Source: Fusobacterium sp. (lineage in GTDB: Bacteria > Fusobacteriota > Fusobacteriia > Fusobacteriales > Fusobacteriaceae). Taken from it: DNA of 7,047 nt. Of the stretch, positions 1 to 5,929 are shown one piece after another; positions within the stretch are counted from its first letter, which is position 1, and each line of letters begins with the position of its first letter. Both the position numbers and the translations under genes were made by a program. Where the stretch lies: positions 1-7,047 of the forward strand of contig JAHHSZ010000081.1 in the NCBI GenBank assembly GCA_020024915.1. Reading direction: 5' to 3'. The notes below the pieces were generated by a model, which saw only the letters and a program-made list of their open reading frames with translations, did not search any database and was not told the origin of the DNA.

Positions 1-13
1 ATACTATTTTATA

Positions 14-43
14 ATATTTTATACTTAAAATGTACTTTTTTTT
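14..43 (+). terminator. possible weak intrinsic terminator of an unseen upstream gene
   Basis: An A/T-only inverted repeat (ATTTTA at 16-21, loop TACT, TAAAAT at 26-31, extendable by a G-U and an A-T pair to 14-33) is followed two bases later by eight consecutive T residues (36-43). That is the shape of an intrinsic terminator, but the stem contains no G-C pair and such patterns arise by chance in DNA this AT-rich. No coding sequence is visible upstream, so the call rests only on shape. Confidence 0.25.
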
Positions 44-58
44 CTAAAAATATATAAA

Positions 59-75
59 AACAATTTTAAATTGTT
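59..75. repeat. short AT-rich inverted repeat upstream of the hrcA promoter
   Basis: AACAATTT (59-66) and AAATTGTT (68-75) are perfect reverse complements around a single central T. The element lies about 30 bp upstream of the predicted -35 box. It could be an operator half of unknown type or chance symmetry in AT-rich DNA. No known consensus is recognised. Confidence 0.35.
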
Positions 76-83
76 ATAAATAA

Positions 84-101
84 AGTTTTTTATAAAAAAC
101 T
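84..101. repeat. perfect 18-bp AT palindrome abutting the -35 box
   Basis: AGTTTTTTA followed directly by TAAAAAACT (84-101) is an exact 18-bp palindrome with no spacer. It ends one base before the TTGACA -35 box. The position suits an activator or repressor site, or an A-tract/UP-like element that aids RNA polymerase, but low-complexity sequence gives such symmetry easily and no regulator family is recognised. Confidence 0.4.
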
Positions 102-102
102 A

Positions 103-131
103 TTGACAAAAAAGAAAAAATATTATATATT
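103..131 (+). promoter_or_regulatory. sigma-70-type promoter of the hrcA-grpE-dnaK operon
   Basis: A perfect -35 hexamer TTGACA (103-108) is followed after exactly 17 bp by TATATT (126-131), one mismatch from the TATAAT consensus. Transcription would start near 138, a few bases before the CIRCE operator. This is the usual arrangement for class I heat-shock operons, in which a vegetative promoter is held down by HrcA instead of being driven by an alternative sigma factor. The start site is inferred from the boxes only. Confidence 0.85.
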
Positions 132-144
132 TACTGTATAAGAA

Positions 145-171
145 TTAGCACTCTTGAATAGTGAGTGCTAA
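145..171. promoter_or_regulatory. CIRCE operator (HrcA binding site)
   Basis: TTAGCACTC (145-153), a 9-base spacer, and GAGTGCTAA (163-171) match the CIRCE consensus (controlling inverted repeat of chaperone expression) exactly, with the canonical spacer length. It sits in the untranslated leader, beginning about 7 bp after the predicted transcription start and ending just before the hrcA ribosome binding site. Bound HrcA would block transcription from the promoter at 103-131. In RNA the repeat can also fold into a 9-bp hairpin immediately upstream of the Shine-Dalgarno sequence. No second CIRCE copy is visible in the window. Confidence 0.98.
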
Positions 172-187
172 CAAAAAGGTGGTTAAA

Positions 188-1213
188 ATGTCTATAACAG
201 ATAGAGAAAAGTTAGTATTAAATGCTATAGTGAATTATTATCTCACTTTCGGAGATACTATAGGCTCTAGGACATTGGTAAAAAAATATGGAATAGATTT
301 TTCATCAGCAACTATTAGAAATGTAATGGCTGATTTGGAAGATATGGGATTTATAGCAAAAACACATACTTCTTCTGGAAGAATTCCTACTGACAAAGGG
401 TATAAATATTATCTTGAAGAACTTTTAAAAGTAGAGAAATTAACTAAACAAGAGAAAGAAAATATTGAGTTAGTGTATGAAAATCGTGTAAATGAATTAG
501 ATATGCTTTTGCAGCAAACTTCTTCACTATTATCAAAACTAACTACATATGCTGGAATTGCTATGGAACCAACTGTAATAATGGAAAAAGTTAAAAAAGT
601 TGAGTTAGTGCATATTGATGATTTCATGATTGTAGTAATTATTGTTTTAGATAATAGATCTGTAAAAACTAAGAAATTAGTACTCACATCTCCTATCAGT
701 AGAAAGGAGTTAGCTAATATTGCTCTCAAATTAAATGAAAAAATTCTATTAGAGGATCTGAACCCAGTTGATATAGAGAACTACATCGTAGGAAAGAATG
801 AGATTATTACAGATGCAGCTGACCATTATGAAGATGAAGGAAAACTATTTATTAATAATGTTCCAAGTATTTTTAGAGATAAACATGTAAATGATGTTTC
901 TGAAGCACTGGAGTTATTCCATCATAGAAGAGATATAAGAGGAATATTTGAACATATAATTAATACTAAAAAATCTACAAATGGAAGAGTAGAGGTAGTT
1001 TTTGGTGACGAGCTTGGAATTAAAGGATTAGAAGATTACAGTTTTGTGTATTCAACTTATAATATAGGTGATTCTCAAGGTGTTATTGGAGTAATTGGTC
1101 CAAAAAGAATGGCTTATTCAAAAACAATGGGATTAATTAAATATGTAACTCAAGAGGTAAATAAGATAATAAATAAAAATCAGATTGAGAGAAAGGAAAA
1201 AACAGATGTTTAA
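188..1213 (+). CDS. hrcA: heat-inducible transcription repressor HrcA
   Basis: HrcA represses chaperone operons by binding CIRCE as a dimer; in studied bacteria its activity depends on the GroEL chaperonin. The 341-residue length is typical. Residues 1-75 form the winged helix-turn-helix region, with the family blocks GSRTL (26-30), SSATIRNVMADLEDMGFI (39-56) and HTSSGRIPTDKGYKYY (60-75). The C-terminal ligand-sensing/dimerisation region carries the block IGPKRMAYSKTMGLIKYV (303-320). I chose ATG at 188 because it follows an SD-like AAAGGTGG (175-182) and gives the standard MSITDREK start. The in-frame GTG at 161 lies inside the CIRCE operator, has no ribosome binding site and would add nine unconserved residues. 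The gene is first in the operon and so autoregulated, and its end overlaps grpE by 8 nt. Confidence 0.97.
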   Translation: MSITDREKLVLNAIVNYYLTFGDTIGSRTLVKKYGIDFSSATIRNVMADLEDMGFIAKTHTSSGRIPTDKGYKYYLEELLKVEKLTKQEKENIELVYENRVNELDMLLQQTSSLLSKLTTYAGIAMEPTVIMEKVKKVELVHIDDFMIVVIIVLDNRSVKTKKLVLTSPISRKELANIALKLNEKILLEDLNPVDIENYIVGKNEIITDAADHYEDEGKLFINNVPSIFRDKHVNDVSEALELFHHRRDIRGIFEHIINTKKSTNGRVEVVFGDELGIKGLEDYSFVYSTYNIGDSQGVIGVIGPKRMAYSKTMGLIKYVTQEVNKIINKNQIERKEKTDV

Positions 1214-1796
1214 AAAGAAAGATAACAAAACTGAAGAGATAAAAGAAAAAAAAGAGTGTGGTTGTGAATCAGATTGCAACTGTACTTGTAAAGATGAAAA
1301 TAAAGTGGAAGAGTATAAATTTGAGGATATTCTAGCTCTTAAAGATGAAGAGATTGGAAAATTAAAAGCTGAAGTTGAGGATTGGAAACAATCGTACTTA
1401 AGAAAGCAAGCTGAATTCCAAAACTTTACTAAAAGAAAAGAGAAAGAGATGGAGGAGCTTAGAAAGTTCGCTTCTGAAAAAATAGTAACTAAACTTTTAG
1501 ACGGATTGGATAACTTAGAAAGAGCTATTTCTGCTTCTGAAGCTACTAAAGATTTTGATGGACTGGTAAAAGGTGTTGATATGATTCTTGGTCAATTAAA
1601 AGGGATCATGGAAAGTGAAGGTGTAGAACCTATTACTGCAGAAGGAAAATATGATCCTATTTACCATCACCCAGTTATAATTGAAGATAGCCAAGAGTTT
1701 GAAGATGACCATATTATATCAGAACTTCAAAAAGGTTATACAATGAAAGGTAAAGTAATTAGACCATCTATGGTCAAAGTTTGTAAAAAAGGATAA
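1206..1796 (+). CDS. grpE: nucleotide exchange factor GrpE
   Basis: GrpE is the dimeric cytosolic exchange factor that releases ADP from DnaK and resets its cycle. The 196-residue protein has a charged, probably disordered N-terminus (1-35), a long Lys/Glu-rich helix suited to the dimer coiled coil (about 38-90, including FQNFTKR at 71-77), the four-helix-bundle segment LLDGLDNLERAI (97-108), and the C-terminal beta domain with YDPIYHHPV (149-157) and GYTMKGKVIRPSMVKV (177-192). ATG at 1206 was chosen over TTG at 1185 because an AAAGGAA site (1192-1198) precedes it with good spacing. The start overlaps the hrcA stop by 8 nt, suggesting translational coupling. An oddity is five cysteines in eleven residues (C18, C20, C24, C26, C28) plus C193 near the C-terminus. 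The gene ends with tandem stops TAATAA. Confidence 0.96.
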   Translation: MFKKKDNKTEEIKEKKECGCESDCNCTCKDENKVEEYKFEDILALKDEEIGKLKAEVEDWKQSYLRKQAEFQNFTKRKEKEMEELRKFASEKIVTKLLDGLDNLERAISASEATKDFDGLVKGVDMILGQLKGIMESEGVEPITAEGKYDPIYHHPVIIEDSQEFEDDHIISELQKGYTMKGKVIRPSMVKVCKKG

Positions 1797-1833
1797 TAAA
1801 TAATTAATTTAAATACAAAATTAAGAGTATTTT

Positions 1834-1840
1834 AGGAGGT
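1834..1840 (+). promoter_or_regulatory. strong ribosome binding site of dnaK
   Basis: AGGAGGT at 1834-1840 is a full-length match to the anti-Shine-Dalgarno sequence, 6 nt before the dnaK ATG. It is the strongest site in the window, stronger than those of hrcA (AAAGGTGG) and grpE (AAAGGAA), consistent with DnaK being needed in large excess over HrcA and GrpE. No promoter is evident in the 50-bp gap, so dnaK is probably read from the CIRCE-controlled promoter. Confidence 0.85.
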
Positions 1841-1846
1841 TTTAAA

Positions 1847-3667
1847 ATGAGCAAAATAATTGGTATTGACTTAGGAACAACAAACTCTTGTGTATCAATA
1901 ATGGAAGGAGGTAACGTAACTGTTATCCCTAACTCAGAAGGAGCAAGAACTACTCCATCAGTAGTAAACATAAAAGAAAATGGAGAGATTATTGTAGGAG
2001 AAATTGCAAAAAGACAAGCTATTACTAATCCTACTTCAACTGTAAGTTCAATCAAAACTCATATGGGATCAGATTATAAAGTAGAGATATTTGGGAAAAA
2101 ATATACTCCACAAGAAATTTCTGCTATGATATTAAAAAAATTAAAAAAAGATGCTGAAGCTTACTTAGGAGAAGAGATTAAAGAGGCTGTTATCACAGTC
2201 CCTGCATATTTTACTGACTCTCAAAGACAGGCTACTAAAGATGCTGGAGCAATAGCTGGGCTAGATGTAAAAAGAATCATAAACGAACCTACTGCTGCTG
2301 CATTAGCATATGGATTAGAAAAGAAAAAAGAGGAAAAAGTTCTTGTATTCGACTTAGGAGGAGGAACTTTTGATGTATCAGTTCTTGAAATTGCTGATGG
2401 TGTAATAGAAGTTATGGCAACTGCTGGGAACAATCACTTAGGTGGAGATAACTTTGATGATGCCGTTATCAAATGGTTAACAAGTGAATTCAAAAAAGAA
2501 ACTGGAATAGATTTATCTAATGATAAAATGGCATACCAAAGATTGAAAGATGCTGCTGAAAAAGCTAAAAAAGAGTTATCATCGATGATGGAAACTTCAA
2601 TCTCTTTACCATTCATTACTATGGATGCTACAGGACCTAAACACTTGGAGATGAAGTTAACAAGAGCTAAATTTAATGATTTAACTAGACACTTGGTAGA
2701 AGCAACTCAAGGACCTACAAAAACAGCTCTCGCAGATGCTAATCTATCGCCAAATGAAATTGATGAAATCTTATTAGTAGGAGGATCTACAAGAATACCA
2801 GCTGTTCAAGAGTGGGTAGAATCGTTCTTCACTAAAAAACCTAACAAAGGAATAAATCCAGATGAAGTAGTTGCTTCAGGAGCTGCTATTCAAGGTGGAG
2901 TATTAATGGGAGACGTTAAAGACGTATTACTACTAGACGTAACTCCATTATCATTAGGAATTGAAACTCTTGGAGGAGTATTTACTAAGATGATAGAGAA
3001 AAATACAACTATTCCTGTTAAAAAATCACAAGTTTATTCAACAGCAGTAGATAACCAACCAGCTGTTACAATCACTGTATTACAAGGTGAAAGAGCTAAA
3101 GCTGCTGACAACCATAAATTAGGAGAATTCAACTTAGAAGGAATCCCTGCAGCTCCAAGAGGTGTGCCTCAAATTGAAGTAACTTTTGATATAGATGCTA
3201 ACGGAATCGTTCATGTATCAGCTAAAGATTTAGGAACAGGAAAACAAAATACTGTAACTATCTCTGGATCAAGTAACTTATCTAAAGAAGATATTGATAG
3301 AATGACTAAAGAAGCTGAAGCTAATGAAGCTGAAGATAGAAAATTCAAAGAGTTAGTTGAAACTAGAAACAAAGCAGATATGTTAATCTCTTCTACTGAA
3401 AAATCATTAAAAGAGTATGGAGACAAAGTAACTGAGCAAGAGAAAAAAGATATTGAAGCTGCCATAGAAGAGCTTAAAAAAGTAAAAGATAGTGAAGATA
3501 AAGAGGCTATTGATAAAGCTATGGAGCACCTATCTCAAGTAGCACACAAATTTGCTGAAGAAATCTATAAAGAAGCTCAAGCTAAAGCTCAAGCAGGTCA
3601 AGCAGAAGCTGGACAAGAAACTAAAAAAGCTGATGATGATGTAGCCGAAGCTGAAGTAGTAGACTAA
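1847..3667 (+). CDS. dnaK: molecular chaperone DnaK (Hsp70)
   Basis: DnaK is the ATP-driven Hsp70 that binds exposed hydrophobic peptide in the cytosol, working with DnaJ and GrpE. The 606 residues show all three Hsp70 signatures: IDLGTTNS (7-14), VFDLGGGTFDVSVL (167-180) and EILLVGGSTRIPAVQ (307-321). K70 aligns with the catalytic lysine and T174 lies in the GGGTFD phosphate loop. The interdomain linker VLLLDVTPLSLG (360-371) is intact, followed by the beta substrate-binding domain (to about 475) and the helical lid. After K70 the chain runs MGSDYKVEIFGKKYTPQEIS (73-92), so it lacks the roughly two-dozen-residue insertion of proteobacterial DnaK, as in Firmicutes. The tail is Ala/Gln/Glu-rich and stops at EVVD without the longer acidic/lysine extension common in bacteria. 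Confidence 0.99.
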   Translation: MSKIIGIDLGTTNSCVSIMEGGNVTVIPNSEGARTTPSVVNIKENGEIIVGEIAKRQAITNPTSTVSSIKTHMGSDYKVEIFGKKYTPQEISAMILKKLKKDAEAYLGEEIKEAVITVPAYFTDSQRQATKDAGAIAGLDVKRIINEPTAAALAYGLEKKKEEKVLVFDLGGGTFDVSVLEIADGVIEVMATAGNNHLGGDNFDDAVIKWLTSEFKKETGIDLSNDKMAYQRLKDAAEKAKKELSSMMETSISLPFITMDATGPKHLEMKLTRAKFNDLTRHLVEATQGPTKTALADANLSPNEIDEILLVGGSTRIPAVQEWVESFFTKKPNKGINPDEVVASGAAIQGGVLMGDVKDVLLLDVTPLSLGIETLGGVFTKMIEKNTTIPVKKSQVYSTAVDNQPAVTITVLQGERAKAADNHKLGEFNLEGIPAAPRGVPQIEVTFDIDANGIVHVSAKDLGTGKQNTVTISGSSNLSKEDIDRMTKEAEANEAEDRKFKELVETRNKADMLISSTEKSLKEYGDKVTEQEKKDIEAAIEELKKVKDSEDKEAIDKAMEHLSQVAHKFAEEIYKEAQAKAQAGQAEAGQETKKADDDVAEAEVVD

Positions 3668-3668
3668 T

Positions 3669-3694
3669 ATAGATTTAAAAGATAGATTTAAAAG
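3669..3694. repeat. 13-bp perfect tandem duplication after dnaK
   Basis: The 13-mer ATAGATTTAAAAG occurs twice head to tail (3669-3681 and 3682-3694) directly after the dnaK stop codon. The second copy runs into the left arm of the hairpin at 3692-3722. This could be a slippage duplication or a small direct-repeat binding site. No function is recognised. Confidence 0.8.
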
Positions 3695-3722
3695 GGAAGA
3701 TGGGGATAGCCCCTCTTCCCTT
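3692..3722 (+). terminator. GC-rich stem-loop after dnaK, probable partial terminator or mRNA 3' stabiliser
   Basis: AAGGGAAGA-T-GGGG (3692-3705) pairs with CCCCTCTTCCCTT (3710-3722) to give a 13-bp stem with one bulged T (3701) and the tetraloop ATAG. It is the most GC-rich hairpin in the window. The + strand sequence after it lacks a clean U-run (ATCTTAAATTT follows), so termination may be incomplete, letting some transcripts continue into the epimerase gene. It could equally protect the 3' end of hrcA-grpE-dnaK mRNA. On the opposite strand the stem is followed by TTTT, but no - strand gene needs it. Confidence 0.75.
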
Positions 3723-3723
3723 A

Positions 3724-3737
3724 TCTTAAATTTAAGA
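3724..3737. repeat. 14-bp palindrome between hairpin and epimerase gene
   Basis: TCTTAAATTTAAGA (3724-3737) is a perfect palindrome sitting between the dnaK hairpin and the ribosome binding site of the next gene. It could be an operator for the epimerase gene or a chance AT symmetry. No matching regulator is known to me. Confidence 0.35.
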
Positions 3738-3755
3738 GATAATGGGAGAATAATT

Positions 3756-4628
3756 ATGGAAATAAAATTAAATAACGGGCTACTTGAAGTTAGAGTGGAG
3801 AGTTTGGGAGCTGAGTTAGTAGGATTAAGAGATTTAAAAACTAATAGAGAGTATATGTGGCAGCAAGATCCTAAATTTTGGGCTAAATGCTCACCAATAC
3901 TATTTCCATTTATAGGAGCGTTGAAAGAAAGTAGATACTTTTATAATGGAGAAAAGTTTAGTATAACTACAAGACATGGATTTGCAAGAGATTATGAATT
4001 TACTATTAATTCTCAAGATAAAAATTCAGTAGAATTTCTATTTGAAGGGAATGAAACTACTAAAAAATCTTATCCTTTCAACTTTCAACTTTATTTAAAA
4101 TATATACTAGTTGGAAAAAAATTGAGATTGGAGTATAGGGTTGAAAACTTAGATGACAAAAAAATGTACTTTTCACTAGGAGCCCATCCTGCATTTGCAA
4201 CCCCTATCTCTGAAAATATTGATTACTCTGATTATTATATTGAATTTGAAAAAGAGGAGAGCGGAGAGGTTAAAGTATTAGAAGGTGGTTTTGTTAACCC
4301 TGAACTTACTAAAAAAGTATTTGATGGAAAGAAAATCCCATTAGCTAAAGAGACTTTTAAAAATGATGCCCTTGTTATTGAAAATCCTAATTCATATAAA
4401 GTAAATATAAAAAATGATAAAAATGGTTACAATGTGAGTTTCTCTTATGAAGGATTCAAATATATGGCTTTCTGGAATGTTCCTGGTGCTGAATATGTTT
4501 GTTTAGAACCTTGGTGCGGAATAACTGACTATACAAATTCAAGTGGTAACATAGAAGATAAGCAAGGTATTGAGATACTTGAAGGGAATGAAAATTTTAT
4601 AAGAAATATTGAAATAGAAATTCTTTAA
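3756..4628 (+). CDS. aldose 1-epimerase family protein, LacX-like
   Basis: Aldose 1-epimerases (mutarotases) interconvert alpha and beta anomers of sugars; this 290-residue protein resembles the LacX-like branch, whose substrates are largely unknown. Family landmarks are the N-terminal LGAELVGLRD (18-26 region), SPILFPFIGALK (46-57), TRHGFARD with H74 (72-79), SLGAHPAF with H144 (140-147), D204 in the NDALV segment, and CLEPWCG with E251 (249-255). By family analogy H144 would be the general acid and E251 the general base, so the active site looks intact. There is no signal peptide, so it is cytosolic. A GGGAG site (3744-3748) precedes the ATG. It sits between dnaK and dnaJ behind a strong hairpin, and nothing links it to protein folding. 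The exact sugar substrate cannot be read from sequence. Confidence 0.88.
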   Translation: MEIKLNNGLLEVRVESLGAELVGLRDLKTNREYMWQQDPKFWAKCSPILFPFIGALKESRYFYNGEKFSITTRHGFARDYEFTINSQDKNSVEFLFEGNETTKKSYPFNFQLYLKYILVGKKLRLEYRVENLDDKKMYFSLGAHPAFATPISENIDYSDYYIEFEKEESGEVKVLEGGFVNPELTKKVFDGKKIPLAKETFKNDALVIENPNSYKVNIKNDKNGYNVSFSYEGFKYMAFWNVPGAEYVCLEPWCGITDYTNSSGNIEDKQGIEILEGNENFIRNIEIEIL

Positions 4629-4640
4629 TTAAAAAAATTA

Positions 4641-4649
4641 TGATATAAT
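4641..4649 (+). promoter_or_regulatory. extended -10 promoter for dnaJ
   Basis: TGATATAAT (4641-4649) is a perfect extended -10 (TGn plus TATAAT). The base-paired -35 position at 17-bp spacing reads TTCTTT, a weak match, which extended -10 promoters tolerate. Transcription would begin near 4656, about 35 nt before the dnaJ ATG. There is no CIRCE repeat here, so this promoter would supply DnaJ independently of HrcA. The dnaJ ribosome binding site is AGAAGGAG (4673-4680). Confidence 0.6.
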
Positions 4650-4690
4650 AGTTAGGTATATATTAAAATTTTAGAAGGAGAGAATATTAA

Positions 4691-5866
4691 ATGGCAGAAA
4701 AAAGAGATTATTATGAAGTTCTTGGTATATCTAAAGGAGCTTCAGATGATGAAATAAAAAAAGCATATAGAAAAGCAGCCATGAAATACCACCCTGATAA
4801 ATTCAGTAATGCAAGTGATAAAGAGAAAAAAGATGCTGAAGATAAATTCAAAGAAGTTAACGAAGCATATCAAGTGTTATCTGATAGTCAAAAGAAAGCT
4901 CAATATGATCAATTCGGACATGCAGCTTTTGAACAAGGAGCTGGTGGATTTGGTGGCGGAGCTGGATTTGGTGGAGCTGGTGGATTTGAAGATATATTCA
5001 GTTCATTCTTTGGTGGTGGTGGAGCTGGATTCGGTGGATTTGGTAGCGGATTCGGTGGTTCGTCTAGAAGAAGTTATGTAGAACCTGGTAGAGATTTGAG
5101 ATACCAAGTTGAGATTACTCTAGAAGAAGCTGCTACTGGTGTAGAAAAAACTATAAAATATAAGAGAAATGGAAAATGTCCTAGCTGTAATGGTTCAGGT
5201 GCTGAAGCTGGAAGTTCTATGAAAACTTGTCCTAAGTGTAATGGTAGAGGATATGTTGAAGTTACTCAGAGAACTATCTTAGGTAATATGGTCAGTCAAT
5301 CTGAATGTAGTGAATGTCATGGTAAAGGAAAAATTCCTGAAAAAAAATGTAAAACTTGTGGTGGAACAGGTATTACAAAAGAAACAGTTGAGAAAAAAAT
5401 AAAAATTCCTGCTGGAATAGAAGATGGACAAAAACTTAGACTTGATGGTATGGGAGAAGCTAGTGAAAATGGTGGTCCAAATGGAGATCTTTACATTGTA
5501 ATCAGGGTAAAAGATCACGCTATTTTTGAAAGAAGGGGTATGGATATCTACTGTGAAATCCCTATCAAATTTACTACTGCTGCTTTGGGAGGAGAAGTTG
5601 AGATCCCTACTCTAAAAGGTAAGAAAAATATGAAAATTCCTGCTGGAACTCAAACTGGTAAGATGTTCAGAATGAGAGGAGAGGGAATACAAGCATTGAG
5701 AGGATCTATGGTAGGAGATGAGATCATACAAGTTGTTGTAGAGACTCCAATAGATCTAAACGAGAACCAACAAAAGCTATTGAGAGCCTTTGAAGATAGT
5801 TTAAAAGATAAAAATTACAAAAAACATAAAACTTGGTTAGATAAAGTTAAGTCTTTTTTTAAATAA
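4691..5866 (+). CDS. dnaJ: chaperone protein DnaJ (class A Hsp40)
   Basis: DnaJ delivers clients to DnaK and stimulates its ATPase. The 391-residue protein has the full class A architecture: a J domain (1-75) with the HPD motif at 34-36, a Gly/Phe-rich linker (76-124), a zinc-binding region with four CxxCxGxG repeats (C163-G170, C180-G187, C206-G213, C220-G227), and the two beta client-binding domains with a C-terminal dimerisation segment. Compared with E. coli DnaJ, the stretch between HPD and the FKEVNEAY helix is about five residues longer (KFSNASDKEKKDAEDK). The G/F linker is encoded by imperfect repeats of GGTGGATTT-like units. The gene follows the epimerase gene by 62 bp and carries its own extended -10 element, so its expression may be partly uncoupled from hrcA-grpE-dnaK. 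Confidence 0.99.
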   Translation: MAEKRDYYEVLGISKGASDDEIKKAYRKAAMKYHPDKFSNASDKEKKDAEDKFKEVNEAYQVLSDSQKKAQYDQFGHAAFEQGAGGFGGGAGFGGAGGFEDIFSSFFGGGGAGFGGFGSGFGGSSRRSYVEPGRDLRYQVEITLEEAATGVEKTIKYKRNGKCPSCNGSGAEAGSSMKTCPKCNGRGYVEVTQRTILGNMVSQSECSECHGKGKIPEKKCKTCGGTGITKETVEKKIKIPAGIEDGQKLRLDGMGEASENGGPNGDLYIVIRVKDHAIFERRGMDIYCEIPIKFTTAALGGEVEIPTLKGKKNMKIPAGTQTGKMFRMRGEGIQALRGSMVGDEIIQVVVETPIDLNENQQKLLRAFEDSLKDKNYKKHKTWLDKVKSFFK

Positions 5867-5867
5867 T

Positions 5868-5896
5868 TTGAAAAATAAGATATTTTATGCTATACT
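5868..5896 (+). promoter_or_regulatory. sigma-70-type promoter of yajC
   Basis: TTGAAA (5868-5873), a 17-bp spacer, and TATACT (5891-5896) each match consensus in five of six positions, and TGC before the -10 makes it an extended -10. The -35 box begins one base after the dnaJ stop codon. A start near 5903 would leave a leader of about 27 nt containing the G-rich ribosome binding site AGGGGGAT (5917-5924). No good terminator separates dnaJ from this promoter, so read-through from dnaJ is also possible. Confidence 0.75.
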
Positions 5897-5929
5897 TAAG
5901 GAAAAATAACTTTTATAGGGGGATCACAA

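Noticed and set aside
10..15. TATAAT box near the window start
   Set aside because: No -35 box is visible within the window at a suitable distance and such hexamers are common by chance in this AT-rich stretch.
409..729. 106-residue open frame on the - strand within hrcA
   Set aside because: It lies wholly antisense to a clearly conserved gene, has a Ser/Phe-rich low-complexity product and shows no ribosome binding site; it is a shadow of A/T-rich coding sequence.
1804..2055. - strand open frame across the grpE-dnaK gap and start of dnaK
   Set aside because: Antisense to the conserved DnaK N-terminus, with no recognisable product or promoter.
3738..3743. GATAAT as a possible -10 for the epimerase gene
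   Set aside because: The position 17 bp upstream reads CTTCCC inside the hairpin arm and gives no -35 match; there is also no TG extension.
4809..5081. 90-residue + strand frame inside dnaJ with Leu/Val/Asp repeats
   Set aside because: It is the out-of-frame reading of the Gly/Phe repeat DNA; the repeated LVDLV pattern follows from GGTGGATTT units and no translation signal is present.
5279..5518. 79-residue - strand frame inside dnaJ
   Set aside because: Antisense to the zinc-finger and client-binding region, Phe/Ser/Thr-rich composition typical of shadow frames.
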